Assembly (NCBI GenBank): GCA_963731665.1
Contig: CAVSWP010000011.1
Coordinates: 1,174,385-1,238,384, forward strand
Direction of reading: 5' to 3'
Source of the DNA: Chersky-840 sp035604715
GTDB taxonomy: Bacteria > Actinomycetota > Acidimicrobiia > Acidimicrobiales > UBA8190
Length of the DNA: 64,000 nucleotides
Shown: positions 16,372-26,362 of the stretch, one piece after another
Layout: each line of letters begins with the position of its first letter
Numbering within the stretch: position 1 is the stretch's first letter
Notes under the pieces: generated by a model
Database searches by the model: none
What the model was told of the DNA's origin: nothing
Seen by the model: only the letters and a program-made list of their open reading frames with translations
Program-made: the position numbers and the translations under genes

Positions 16372-17640
16372 CTACGGGCTCTGATCAGGAGGAGCCTCGG
16401 ATCGGGGCGATCGCGCGGCGAGGACGCGACGGGCCTCGAGGCGGCCGGCACGCATGAAGTCCGGCCATTCTGTGGTGTTGAGGAACTGCCGGTAGAAGCC
16501 GGCCCCGCGGACTTTGGCGTAGGGCACGGGCTCGATCATCATCACGTCGGTCTCGTGCTCGAGTCGAACCAGATTGGTCCTCGCCAGCTCCTCTTGCTGG
16601 CAGGTGCGGACCTGGCTGGCGATGTAGAGGATGCTGGCGCGGCGGTCCTGCCAGCCCGACGCGTCCTCACCGACAAATCCTCTTGGGTAGAAGCCGTTGA
16701 TCGCCAACACCACCTCGGGCGGCTCCTCAAAGTCGAGGACCGGTCGCACTGGGAAGATGTCGACGATACCGCCATCGCACCAGAAGCCGCCGGCGAGCAT
16801 CACCGGCTCGATGAACAACGGTAGGGCGATCGCCATGTGGACAGCACGGGCAACGGGAAGGTCGGGGTACGTGCGGGGGCCGATGTACTCGAGGCGATTG
16901 TCCTCGATATTCCAAATCGGCGCGTAGGCGGGGATCGGCATCTCGGCCAGGGTCATGTCGCCGAGTAGTCGCTGGTATGACACCTCGATTCGCTCACCCC
17001 GGATGATGCCCGCAAAGCCCTTCGCCGCCCGGGGAACCAGGGAGGCCAGCATCGGCCAGTCAACGTCAACGTAGTCGTTGGGACAAAGGCCGATTGTGAA
17101 AGCCGCGACCTCGTCGGCCGGGATGCCAGCGGCGATGGGGAAGCCGAACAGCGCTGACCCCGAGCAGAGCGAAATGACCGCTGGGCGGATACGTGCTTCT
17201 TCCAGTGCTCTCGCGGCTCCGACGACCGAGGCGAGAGCTCCACTGCCTCCCGTCGCCAGCAACGCCAGCCGACGCCCCTTCAGGTCGGCGACCGCCAGCG
17301 CCTGTGCTCGGGGGAACGGGTGCAGATTGGGCTGTCGTCGCCGCTCGAAGGGTAGGGTCACCACCGCACGCCGGGCATCATTGATCAGGCCGGCGTCCTC
17401 GCGCACCCCGCCCACGAGCTCTCTCGTCCGGGTGATGATGTTGAAGTACTGGCGGAGGCGGAATACGTCGAGCATTGGGCCGAGCATGCGTCGAATTGTC
17501 CGACAGAAGCGCGTTCCCGGGTAGGGCCCAACGTCCCTGGAAGGCTGCTCTTCTAAGTCGTTTCCACGGCCTATGAACTCACCAGTCCCATTGTCACCAT
17601 CATCACTGGCACTTATCGGTCGGTCGAGACTTGCCAGCAT
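16372..17640 (-). CDS. Patatin-like phospholipase family protein with degenerate active-site motif
   Basis: A 422-residue protein. The patatin core runs from RRLALLATGGSGALASVVGA to the Asp motif FWCDGGIVDIFPVRP, which keeps the DGG catalytic Asp. The nucleophile elbow reads VISLCSGSALFGF, so the usual GxSxG becomes SGSAL; the Ser is kept but both Gly positions are changed. Catalysis is therefore uncertain. The first about 90 residues form a separate N-terminal extension. It is divergent from WS/DGAT and follows the hydrolase, suggesting a part in neutral-lipid turnover or droplet biology. No signal peptide is seen. Confidence 0.75.
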   Translation of the reverse strand: MLASLDRPISASDDGDNGTGEFIGRGNDLEEQPSRDVGPYPGTRFCRTIRRMLGPMLDVFRLRQYFNIITRTRELVGGVREDAGLINDARRAVVTLPFERRRQPNLHPFPRAQALAVADLKGRRLALLATGGSGALASVVGAARALEEARIRPAVISLCSGSALFGFPIAAGIPADEVAAFTIGLCPNDYVDVDWPMLASLVPRAAKGFAGIIRGERIEVSYQRLLGDMTLAEMPIPAYAPIWNIEDNRLEYIGPRTYPDLPVARAVHMAIALPLFIEPVMLAGGFWCDGGIVDIFPVRPVLDFEEPPEVVLAINGFYPRGFVGEDASGWQDRRASILYIASQVRTCQQEELARTNLVRLEHETDVMMIEPVPYAKVRGAGFYRQFLNTTEWPDFMRAGRLEARRVLAARSPRSEAPPDQSP

Positions 17641-17881
17641 CGGTGCGCTTCCGCCGCTTCCACCCGGTGCCTCCCAACAGGCTTTCCGAGGCCTGTCCTC
17701 CCGGATCGGATCGACGTATAGAGCACTATGACTCTGTCACCACGAGGGGGCGAGCCGGATGATGCCTTGAGGAAGTTCTGCGACGCCTGCGCCGCGCACA
17801 AAGCTCATCGCGGCGGCGGGTGCCGCTTACTGACACGAGGTGGTTCAAGGTCGGCAACCCGCAATGTGAGGAGGGCGCCGT

Positions 17882-19291
17882 ATGCGACGACTGGGCGGGC
17901 TGGACCCGATGTTCTTCTACCTTGAGACGCCCACCACCCACATGCAGTCGGCATACGTCTGCATTTTCGATCCGTCGACGGCACCCGAGGACTACTCGTT
18001 CGCCACGGTGCGGGCGCTCCTGGAGCAGCGTCTGCACCTGTTGCCGCCGTTCCGCCGGCGTCTGGTAGAGGTCCCACTCGGCCTGGACCACCCGCGCTGG
18101 GTGGAGGATCCGGATTTCAACCTGGACCATCACTTGCACCCGGCGATCATTGCCTCCCCTGGTGGCGAGTTTGAGTTGGCCGAGTTCACCGCTGCCGTCC
18201 TAAGCCAGCCGCTGGATCGAAGCCGACCACCGTGGGAGATGTACGTGATCGAGGGCCTGCAGGGGGGTCTGGTCGCCTCGCTCACCAAGGTCCACCACGC
18301 CGCCATCGACGGGGTCTCCGGGGAAGAGCTCATCGTCAATCTGCTTGACCTCACACCGGAGCCGGTCGCGGTGGACCCTCCGGATCCGCCCTGGGAGCCC
18401 GAGGGCCTCCCCTCCGACCTCAAGCTTGTGGGTGACGCACTCGTGCAGCTTTGCCGCCGCCCAGCGGTGACAACGAGGGCGGCGTGGCGCACGGCGCGGG
18501 CCGGAGCAAACCTGCTGAGGCATGCTCGCCGGGCTGGGCTCTCCGCTGTGTCGCTACCGATAGGCGCTCCCCGAACCTCGCTCGGTGCCCGGGTGGGGCC
18601 AGAGCGGCGGGTTGCATTCGCCCAGGTGAGCCTGGACGAAGTGAAGTCAGTGAGCCACGCGTGCGGTGTCACCGTGAACGACATGGTGCTCGCGATGTGC
18701 TCGGGGGCGCTGCGCCACCACCTTGCTGCGTTGGACGAGCAGCCGAAAGCGTCGATGGTGGCCATCGTTCCGCTCTCGGTCCGGGCTGAGCAAGAGCGGG
18801 GGACATTGGGCAACCGACTGTCCTTTATGTACGTCTCCTTAGCGAGCACCTTCGACGACCCGGTGCAGCGGCTGCGATCCATCGCCCACGCCACTCAGGC
18901 GGCCAAGGCCCAAGAGCACGCTGCCCGCTTCGATGTCGTCGGCTCGGCATGGGTTGAGGCCGCTGTGCCCGGGTTGGTTGCACCCGCCATCGGCCTTGCC
19001 TCGCGCCTCGGGGTCGTGGATCGAGTGCGGCCAGGCAACTTGATCGTCTCGAACATCGTCGGTCCACCCGTCCCCCTCTACTTCGCGGGGGCCCGTCTGG
19101 TGGCGGCTTACCCGATGGGTCCAATCACCGACGGCATCGGCCTCAACATCACCGTGCAGAGCTACCTCGGCTCGCTCTACTTCGGCCTGTTGGCGAGCCC
19201 GAACACGGTGCCCAATGTGTGGAACCTTGCCCATGACCTGACCGACGCCCTTCACGAGCTGGCCAAGGCCGCAGCGGCCAGCCCGGGTTGA
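17882..19291 (+). CDS. Wax ester synthase/diacylglycerol acyltransferase (WS/DGAT)
   Basis: A 469-residue enzyme with the catalytic HHAAIDG (His near 139) and the second conserved block NDMVLAMCSGALRHHL. The C-terminal NLIVSNIVGPPVPLYFAGA and ITVQSYLGSLYFGL are typical. It transfers acyl groups from acyl-CoA to diacylglycerol or fatty alcohol, storing triacylglycerol or wax esters at the inner membrane and lipid droplets, as in mycobacteria and other actinobacteria. The ATG has GAGGAGG upstream. The patatin gene is divergent, so one 240-bp region may control both. Confidence 0.92.
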   Translation: MRRLGGLDPMFFYLETPTTHMQSAYVCIFDPSTAPEDYSFATVRALLEQRLHLLPPFRRRLVEVPLGLDHPRWVEDPDFNLDHHLHPAIIASPGGEFELAEFTAAVLSQPLDRSRPPWEMYVIEGLQGGLVASLTKVHHAAIDGVSGEELIVNLLDLTPEPVAVDPPDPPWEPEGLPSDLKLVGDALVQLCRRPAVTTRAAWRTARAGANLLRHARRAGLSAVSLPIGAPRTSLGARVGPERRVAFAQVSLDEVKSVSHACGVTVNDMVLAMCSGALRHHLAALDEQPKASMVAIVPLSVRAEQERGTLGNRLSFMYVSLASTFDDPVQRLRSIAHATQAAKAQEHAARFDVVGSAWVEAAVPGLVAPAIGLASRLGVVDRVRPGNLIVSNIVGPPVPLYFAGARLVAAYPMGPITDGIGLNITVQSYLGSLYFGLLASPNTVPNVWNLAHDLTDALHELAKAAAASPG

Positions 19292-19739
19292 TTGCCGGTC
19301 GCCAAAGCAGTCGTTTGCAAGGAGCAGCTCAAGGTCTTCGTGAATGAACGCATTCCTGGTGGCTGGCGCAGCCACTCCACTGATTCCTGCACCAAGGACT
19401 CGTGATGGTGCGCGATCCGGTCGCTGTGATTCTCTTGCTGATCATCCGCAAGTGCCGGCTTGGGTGACGCCAAGCCGAGGCTGACTCGCCCCGGACCAGC
19501 CCGGTATCGTTCCGGGCGACGCGAATACTCGCGCGGGTCGCGGTCCGACCGGCTGCCCGGCTCCGGTGCAAACTGTCGGACGCGGAGGAAGACACCGGGC
19601 ACGTATAGGCCCGATTATCAATCAGTATGAAGATGTTCGTCTGACTCAGATCCACCGCTGAGCGGTTGGGCCTCGCTACCGTCGAACACACCGGGATGTT
19701 GGCCTGACTTTGCGACAGCGGGGAACACGTTGTGTGTCG

Positions 19740-19873
19740 ACCGGGTCTCGGACCATAGAAACGGCGCGCCCCGTTCCAGAGGGGTGATGGACCGCTCTGT
19801 TAGCGCAGGGCGGAGATCACCGTCACTCCTTCACGGGACGGCCGCGCCACCCCTGAACTAAAGAGAGAGAGGG
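19740..19873 (+). ncRNA. Candidate bridge-RNA region upstream of IS110 transposase
   Basis: Two hairpins precede the transposase: AACGG at 19760-19764 with CCGTT at 19771-19775, and CCGCTCTG at 19792-19799 with CAGGGCGG at 19806-19813 (eight pairs, one G-U, six-base loop). IS110-group elements are known to encode a bridge RNA in the non-coding left end that guides target choice. Position and structure fit, but I cannot identify the binding loops. The rest of the 19292-19739 gap shows no gene. Confidence 0.3.
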
Positions 19874-21073
19874 ATGGCCATGACCATCGTAGAAGCTGGC
19901 CGCACTGTCGTCGGTGGTGTCGACACCCACCTGGATGTCCACGTGGCGGCCGCTTTGGACCCCATCGGCGGCGTGCTGGGCGTGGAGTCCTTCGTCGCCA
20001 ACCCTCGGGGCTACAAGGCGATGCTCGAGTGGATGGGCGCTTTTGGCACGGTGTCCCAGGTGGGGGTGGAAGGGACAGGCGCCTATGGCGCGGGCCTCGG
20101 GCGCTTCCTGCGCCGGTCGGGCATCGAGGTGATCGAGGTCGACCGCTCGAATCGCCAGGTCCGGCGGACCCAGGGCAAGTCGGACCCGGTCGACGCCGTC
20201 GAGGCGGCCCGAGCCGTACTCTCGGGTCGAGCCACAGGCGCACCCAAGTCCCGCGACGGCAACGTGGAAGCCATCCGGGCGCTGCTCGTGGCCAAGCGCT
20301 CGGCCCGCGACGGGCGCCTGCGGGCCCTCCACCAGATGCGCCAGCTGAGCTACACCGCCCCCGATCAGCTCCGATGCCGCCTGAAGGGTCTTCCCATCAA
20401 GGCGTTCACGGCCGAGGCGGCCGCCCTGCGACCCAGAGCGGGAGGCGACCCGGTCATCTATGCCACCAAGGTGTCGCTCGCCAGCCTGGGACGTCGCGTG
20501 CTCGCCCTTGAAGATGAGACTGCTGGCATCGACGAGCTGCTCGACGAGCTCGTGACGGCCACCGCGCCGAGCATGCTCGAGCTCTTCGGCGTCGGGATCG
20601 ACACCGCCGCCTCTCTGCTCGTGGCTGCGGGCGACAACCCCGAGCGCCTGCGCTCGGAGGCGGCCTGGGCCCATCTGTGCGGCGTGGCGCCTATCCAAGC
20701 GTCCTCGGGCAAGGTCACCCGCCACCGCCTCGACCGTGGCGGTGACCGCCACGCCAACCAGGCCCTGTGGCGCATCGTCATGACGCGTATCTCATCCGAC
20801 CCGCGCTCGCGCGCCTACATGGAACGTCGGACGAAGGAAGGCCGTTCCAAGCGCGAGGTGATCCGGATCTTGAAGCGCTACGTCGCCCGCGAGGTGTTCA
20901 AGCATCTTCCTCGCGCCCAATTCTCCGAGCGGCGGACCTGGCTCACCGATTATCTGCCGTCCTGCGGGACTGGCCTTCACCCGACATGCCGATCCGCCGC
21001 TCGGAACCATCGCTCGGAGAGCATCGACGCTTGGCCTGATAAGAGCTTGCCCTCGTCCACGAGTGGCTCTTGA
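19874..21073 (+). CDS. IS110-family transposase
   Basis: A 399-residue protein with the RuvC-like DEDD N-terminal domain (GGVDTHLDVHVAAALD, QVGVEGTGAYGAGLG, GKSDPVDAVEAA) and the C-terminal Transposase_20 domain carrying the helix-hairpin-helix (LFGVGIDTAASLL) and the Ser region SSGKVTRHRLDRGGDRHANQ. These elements use a Ser/DEDD mechanism without inverted repeats. The last about 40 residues (from SCGTGLHPT) are Ser-rich and may be a changed reading frame. Element boundaries cannot be set from the sequence. Confidence 0.88.
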   Translation: MAMTIVEAGRTVVGGVDTHLDVHVAAALDPIGGVLGVESFVANPRGYKAMLEWMGAFGTVSQVGVEGTGAYGAGLGRFLRRSGIEVIEVDRSNRQVRRTQGKSDPVDAVEAARAVLSGRATGAPKSRDGNVEAIRALLVAKRSARDGRLRALHQMRQLSYTAPDQLRCRLKGLPIKAFTAEAAALRPRAGGDPVIYATKVSLASLGRRVLALEDETAGIDELLDELVTATAPSMLELFGVGIDTAASLLVAAGDNPERLRSEAAWAHLCGVAPIQASSGKVTRHRLDRGGDRHANQALWRIVMTRISSDPRSRAYMERRTKEGRSKREVIRILKRYVAREVFKHLPRAQFSERRTWLTDYLPSCGTGLHPTCRSAARNHRSESIDAWPDKSLPSSTSGS

Positions 21074-21158
21074 TTGATTTGCCCGCTGTCTACTCACCCG
21101 AGCTCAAGAACCTCTTGACAAACATAGGAGCGTCGGGTGCCATCAGGCCCCCATGTGT

Positions 21159-21177
21159 GATGGGGTCGGACCCCATC
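21159..21177. repeat. 19-bp palindrome, REP-like
   Basis: GATGGGGTC at 21159-21167, one G, then GACCCCATC at 21169-21177: nine perfect pairs. Similar GGGGTC/GACCCC palindromes occur beside some transposases. It lies 86 bp after the IS110 transposase. The remainder of 21074-21750 has no supported gene. Confidence 0.45.
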
Positions 21178-21750
21178 CGACTCCGGCACGTTGCGCACCC
21201 CGACACACCATGAATGCCACTCGCGTTCCCGGCTGTGCTACCCGTCTCTGCGTTGTCGAGGCTGCCCCCGCCTAGTGCTGCGCCTCCAGATTCAGCCTCC
21301 TGCTTCAGCGGGCGGCTGCGACAGCCAGTGTACCCGCGAGTCCCTCCGTCACGGCGCCGCAGGTGGCGCCTAGAGGCGCCCCACGTAGAAGAAGGCGAGG
21401 AATCTTCTGGCCACCACACGGGCTCGCACTTGCCCGGCGCTTGGCAGCCACGCTTGCCGCTGTTCGGTGCCGATTGCATTCACAAAAGCTGCAACGCGAT
21501 ATCAGCAGATCACGGTGCGAGAGTGTGGCGCATTGGACTGCCACTATGTCAGCACAATGTGGCATAGCGGCAGGGAAGGGTGCTCGTCATTCTTGGGGAT
21601 GGCACCGCGACCGATGTGCGGCATCCTTGACGAGTTGGGGACGGTCCCTGTGCCAGTTCAGGCTGCTCAGCGCGACGCGGGAATCGCCAGGGCTGCCCCT
21701 AAGTGTTGGCGGTCCCCGCGGGTCGCACCAAAGGAAGTCGAGGTCGCGAC

Positions 21751-23238
21751 ATGGGACGCGCAATCCTGAGACGAGGTACCGGAGCCGCAATTACGAAGTC
21801 GGTCAGTGCCTTTGCGCTGGCAGGGGTATTGGTGGCCGTCGTGGTCCAGCCCGCCGAAGCCGCTCCGACGACCCTCTATGTCAACGCTTCGAGCGGCAAC
21901 GATACCGGGACCTGCCACTCGGTCGCAGGAGCGTGCGCCACGATCTCCTACGCCCTGACCCAAGCGGGAGCGGGAGCAACGATCAATGTGGCTGCGGGTA
22001 CCTATCCGCAACAACTCACGATCACCCAGAGCGTGACAATCATCGGCACAGCACCGAATGTGATCATTGAGCCTCCAATAGTGTCACAGAACGACATCGA
22101 CGCTGACAGCACGACCCCGCAGTTCGCCATCGTGGACGTGCACAATGCCGGCCACGCCATCACCAACGTAAATCTCGAAGATCTCACCGTTAATGGCGCC
22201 GCTGCTGGCACCACGCCTTCTTTCAACTGCGGAACTAACTTCCCCGGCATCTATTACCACAACGCCTCGGGAGAGTTGATCAATGACGACGTGATCAACG
22301 TCGAAATGCCCCCAGCTCTCTTCGGTTGCCAGACCGGCGCGGGCATGGGCGTTTTAGTGCACAGCAATACCGGCGACGTCTCGAACGTGGTCATGACGAA
22401 ACTGACTGTCACCAACTACCAGAAGGGCGGGATCACGTGCTTCGACCTCGGCACCACGTGTGTCATTTCGGAGTCGACGATCACGGGACTCGGGCCGACG
22501 GCGCTCACTTCCCAGAATGGCGTTCTGACCTGGGGGACATCTTCGTTCTCATTCGTCGGTAACCACGTCTCGCAAAACACGTTCAACGGAGACCAAGATG
22601 CTCAGGCCGTGGGCCTCTACATCCTCAACGCCGGGACAGTCAACGTCCGCAAGAACATCATCACGGCCAACGATGTCGACGTGTACGCCCAGGAAAATGC
22701 CTCGTACGGACTCGTCGCACCCGCCGGGCAGTGGTCCTTTGTGGGGAACCTTTTGCAAAATGCCACTGACGATGCGCCTGCACCATGGAATGTCGAAGGC
22801 CAAGGTTATGGCGACGGCATGGATGTAGACAGCACGTCCAACGCGGTGTTGATTAAGAGGAATCGGACCATTTCGAACTTCGAGTACGGCATCGCATTGT
22901 TCGGAACCACGGGTGTTACCGTGAAGAAAAACAACTTAGTCTTGCACGCTCATGGGAACTATGACGGGATCTATGTGGGTGGGCCCGGAAGTGCGGTCGC
23001 GTCCAGCACCAGAAATACCATTACGGGCAACAAAGCGTTCTTTGAGCGCAACGCCGGCATCATGGCCGATGTCACGACGACTGAATCTCAGAACACCTTC
23101 AGTCGGAATGATTTGAAGGACAACCCAAGCGCGGCCCAGGACCTCTCGGCAGGCAGCAGAACAGCGGGCACGGCCAACACATGGAGCGGCAACCACTGTG
23201 GCTCGGGACCCGTCGCGGACCCGGCAGGCATCTGCTGA
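21751..23238 (+). CDS. Secreted right-handed beta-helix protein
   Basis: A 495-residue exported protein. The signal peptide has a basic start (MGRAILRRG), a hydrophobic stretch (AFALAGVLVAVVV) and a likely cleavage after AEA (near residue 37). The mature part begins TTLYVNASSGNDTGTC, common in parallel beta-helix proteins of the pectate-lyase fold, and continues in short Val/Ile/Asn-rich rungs (NVRKNIITANDV, GVTVKKNNLVLHAHG). A carbohydrate-binding or cell-surface role is typical, but no catalytic residues are identifiable. ATG 21751 is preferred over an upstream in-frame start because the signal peptide begins there. It lies between two transposase loci. Confidence 0.75.
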   Translation: MGRAILRRGTGAAITKSVSAFALAGVLVAVVVQPAEAAPTTLYVNASSGNDTGTCHSVAGACATISYALTQAGAGATINVAAGTYPQQLTITQSVTIIGTAPNVIIEPPIVSQNDIDADSTTPQFAIVDVHNAGHAITNVNLEDLTVNGAAAGTTPSFNCGTNFPGIYYHNASGELINDDVINVEMPPALFGCQTGAGMGVLVHSNTGDVSNVVMTKLTVTNYQKGGITCFDLGTTCVISESTITGLGPTALTSQNGVLTWGTSSFSFVGNHVSQNTFNGDQDAQAVGLYILNAGTVNVRKNIITANDVDVYAQENASYGLVAPAGQWSFVGNLLQNATDDAPAPWNVEGQGYGDGMDVDSTSNAVLIKRNRTISNFEYGIALFGTTGVTVKKNNLVLHAHGNYDGIYVGGPGSAVASSTRNTITGNKAFFERNAGIMADVTTTESQNTFSRNDLKDNPSAAQDLSAGSRTAGTANTWSGNHCGSGPVADPAGIC

Positions 23239-23636
23239 GCGTCTTTTCCGGTCGAGGATATGCAGAGGTGTCTCACTGAGATTCCACACGATCCCTAGTA
23301 CCACAGCTTGATCTTGTCTCCGGCACTTTCTGAGCACTTTGGAGCGCTCCACCCGTTGGAGCTGCAACGAGCGAACGGGGCGTCGCTAGCGGTCCCCAAG
23401 CTTGAGCGCCCTTCCACCTGTTGCTTCCTGTCGGCAACGTGCCCGTTCGCGGGGAGCTGCTGGCAGCGCGCAAATGCCGTTCTGCGCGCCCTGACGGGGC
23501 CAGGGTCCCGACCGAAGGGCCATTCGAGATCACCCGGACCCGGATGGGCGACGCTCCGTCCGCCGGAGCCGAATGAGTCCGAAGGTGACGGGTTCACCGC
23601 CGACCTGACCCATCCGCTATCACTCAGCGGGCGGAT

Positions 23637-23735
23637 TCAAGGGGTGGCCGCGACAAGTCGGTTGAATCGTTCCCCTGGAGTCTCCCACTCCAGGGTCTTG
23701 CGTGGGCGCTCGTTGAGCAAGGCGGCGATGGGGGA
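23637..23735 (-). pseudogene. IS30-family transposase, C-terminal scrap
   Basis: On the minus strand this reads AALLNERPRKTLEWETPGER then FNRLVAATP and a stop at 23637. That is the diagnostic end of IS30-family transposases (NxRPRKTLGW, TPxE). The rest of the gene is missing; the other strand runs straight into another transposase pseudogene at 23728. A nine-pair hairpin (73-81 with 87-95 of the 23600s) lies inside it. The 23239-23636 stretch holds no other gene. Confidence 0.7.
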
Positions 23736-25360
23736 GGCCGCCTACCGCTGTGTGCGCACCCGTTTCGGTGCCATCCTCGACCTCATGGATCCATCGCCGC
23801 TGCCCAAAAGTCGTCGCCTCGACGACGCCACCTTCCGGGCCCGCGCCCAAGCGTCGCAATCCGCCCACACCGAAGCCGGGTGGGGCCGACGCCTCGACGG
23901 CCTTGAGTGGTTCATCAACCAGGTGATCGAGGCCAGTCTTTCGACGCTCTCTAACGAGGTTTGGACGCAGTGGAAGGGGTCGATCGGCGTGGACGCCACG
24001 CTGGTGCCGTCGTTCGCGCGGGGCCCGAAACGGCCGAAGAAGACCACACGCGAACGCAAGGCGCGAGAGATCCTCATCCACTCCGTCGATCCCGACGCGG
24101 GTTGGTATAGCCGCGAACACGACGACCGCGATGACGGTACTACGCAGTCCGGCGCAACAACGTCGACCTACGGCTACGAGGCCACGTTGGCGGTGGCAGG
24201 TGCAGACAGCGAGGAGGATGCGGCTCGGTTCCCCAGTGTGGTCATGGGGATGGCGGTGCTGGATCGACCGGCCCATGAGGTGGGCCGCAACGGCCCCCGG
24301 GCCCTCGCCAGCGTGCGGGCCCGGGGGCACCCCGCTTTCTGGCTGCGGACCGCGCCTACTCGAGTGCCAAGGCCGAGGACTTTCAGCTGGTGGCGCGCAG
24401 CCTTGGATATCGCCCCGTGTACGACTACCGCGTCGACCAACTGGGCGTGAAGGCGAACTGGCAGGGCTTCATCCAGGTCGAGGGGAGTTGGTACTGCCCC
24501 ATGATGCCCAAGGCGCTCATTGGTGCCACTGCTGATTATCGGGACAAGCGCATCGACTGGACCACCTACGAGCGACGCATCGCGGAGCGCTGTACCTACC
24601 GGGCGCGGCGCAAGCAGCGCCCCGATGCCGAGGGTCACGAGCGCCTTCAGTGCCCGGCCGCTGGCCCGGCGCCCTTGGTTCGCTGTGAGCTCAAGCCGGG
24701 TCGGTGCACAAGGCCTCAGCCGGCAAGCAACGCGTCGTGCTCGACGCCGACTTCCGCGCCGCGCCCCCGGCATGCTGCACCAACGACAGCGTGACCGTCC
24801 CTCCCGAACCCGGTGCCAAGTTCGCCCAAACCCTTCCCTACGCCAGCCCGGAGTGGCGGCGCACTTACAACGCCCTGCGCAACGCCACCGAGGGGATGAA
24901 CGGGTTTCTAAAGGTCACCGTGCATGAGGGCCTGGGGCAGTCCGATCGTCGCCGAGTTCACGGTGTCGCCGCCCAGAGCGTGCTGGTCGCGTTCCAAATC
25001 ATGGCCGGCAACGTCCGCAAGATCCGGAGCTTCGAAGAGAGGCGCGCCGCGGAGGCGGGAACACTTCGACACCTGCCGCGCCGGCGGCGCCGCACCACCC
25101 GGTCCCTAGAAGAGTGGCACCCTGACGTCCGGGGCCAGGCACCGGTGGACGATTCTCTCCTCCAAACCTGGCTTGATTCGCCCCCAGCTGTCCCTCAATC
25201 GGACGACGACGGTCCTGACGCGCCCGGGCACGGGTCACCTGATCTACTTGGTCGGCTAATCCACCGAATTGCCCTTGGATCTGGCTATGGATCACCCGAG
25301 GTGCGAGGCAGTAGCGGTCCTGACGGGTCGCTCCCGGGTTTTGTCGACGCGAACAGGTGA
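23728..25360 (+). pseudogene. Transposase broken by two frameshifts
   Basis: Three consecutive frames read as one protein. The first is from 23728 (AYRCVRTRFGAILDLMDPSP, then WKGSIGVDATLVPSFARGPK, which may hold the first catalytic Asp). The second is from about 24390 (LGYRPVYDYRVDQLGVKANW to RYRARRKQ-type text and QCPAAGPAP). The third is from about 24704 (RTYNALRNATEGMNGFLKVT, then HGVAAQSVLVAFQIMAGNVR). Frame changes lie near 24330-24400 and 24680-24720. I recognise it as a DDE-type transposase common in actinobacteria but cannot name the IS family. The last frame runs into the repeat beside tRNA-Leu. Confidence 0.7.
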
Positions 25361-25384
25361 GTTTTGTCGGGAACCCTGCGTGCG

Positions 25385-25396
<12 letters not shown>
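25338..25396. repeat. Three-block repeat beside tRNA-Leu, candidate right attachment-like site
   Basis: Blocks GTTTTGTCGACGCGAA (25338-25353), GTTTTGTCGGGA (25361-25372) and CGTGGGCGAGGGGG (25383-25396) repeat those at 1757-1810 in order and orientation. The third block covers the 3' end of the tRNA-Leu gene, a usual place for integration. Confidence 0.45.
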
Positions 25397-25468
<72 letters not shown>

Positions 25469-25692
25469 GAGCGCTGGCGTCACGATACCTGACCACCCCC
25501 GAAGGCCCTTCTGAGCTGCGACGAGTCGCGGGGCGTCGGTCGCGCTTCATGGGTTCCAGCCCCGTCACGTTATTTCTCACTCGTCGTATCCAGATACTCA
25601 CCGGTGGTCGTGGGAGGTGTGTGTTCGAGCTCGTGGTAGAGCCTCGGGCAACCCCGTCCGACCAGGTGACGCCGGTAGGCTGGGCGGCCACG

Positions 25693-26349
25693 ATGGGACT
25701 CCAAAGGTTCGAGCAGCGTCTCGAGCGTCTGGTGGAAGGTGCGTTCTCCAAGGCTCTCCGGGGTGGTATCCAGCCCGTGGAGATCGGTCGTCGCCTGACG
25801 CGTGAGATGGACCTCCTGCGCCGTGTGGGCGTGCGGGGCCTCATCGCGCCCAACGTCTTTGTGGTGACCTTGTCCCCCCAGGACGCCGACCGCTTCGAGA
25901 GCTTCGCCGACGTCCTCGCCCGTGAGCTGGGAGACGCCGCCCGGGAACACGCCCGGAGAGAGGGTTACGGGTTCGTGGGGCCCGTCGAAGTCGAGATCCG
26001 CAGTGACCCCACCACCAGGACCGGGCGCTACCGGGTGACCGGCGAGGTCCGGGAGGGCGTCGACGGGCTGGCGGCCGCTTCCCTGATCCTTTCGGACGGG
26101 TCCCGGATCGTCCTCGGCACCGAGACGATCGAGATCGGCCGGCTCCCCGAGTGCACGATTGCCCTGAGTGACCCCAACGTCAGCCGACGGCACGCCGAGA
26201 TCCGCCGGAGGGGAAGCGATGTCGTGGTCGTCGACCTGCAGTCGACCAACGGCACCAGGGTGAACGGGGTCCCGGTCCGAGAGCGCGTCCTCGAGGACGG
26301 GGACGAAGTCACCGTGGGGACCACGGCTATCCGGTTCGAGACTTCGTGA
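25693..26349 (+). CDS. fhaA: FhaA-type FHA-domain protein
   Basis: A 218-residue cytoplasmic protein. The N-terminal DUF3662 domain (RFEQRLERLVEGAFSKALRG, VEIGRRLTREMD) is followed by a short linker and an FHA domain from about residue 135 (IEIGRLPECTIALSDPNVSR then LQSTNGTRVNGVPV) that binds phosphothreonine. In mycobacteria the homologue links the Ser/Thr kinases to peptidoglycan synthesis. It is shorter than the mycobacterial protein because the linker is brief. Homology starts at ATG 25693; the in-frame extension upstream covers the tRNA. It heads the fhaA-fhaB-pstP-pbpA run. Confidence 0.92.
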   Translation: MGLQRFEQRLERLVEGAFSKALRGGIQPVEIGRRLTREMDLLRRVGVRGLIAPNVFVVTLSPQDADRFESFADVLARELGDAAREHARREGYGFVGPVEVEIRSDPTTRTGRYRVTGEVREGVDGLAAASLILSDGSRIVLGTETIEIGRLPECTIALSDPNVSRRHAEIRRRGSDVVVVDLQSTNGTRVNGVPVRERVLEDGDEVTVGTTAIRFETS

Positions 26350-26362
26350 GTGGCAGGCTGCC

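Noticed and set aside
23662..23700. Hairpin as a terminator
   Set aside because: The nine-pair hairpin CCCTGGAGT/ACTCCAGGG lies inside the IS30 coding scrap (EWETPG) and has no T-run.
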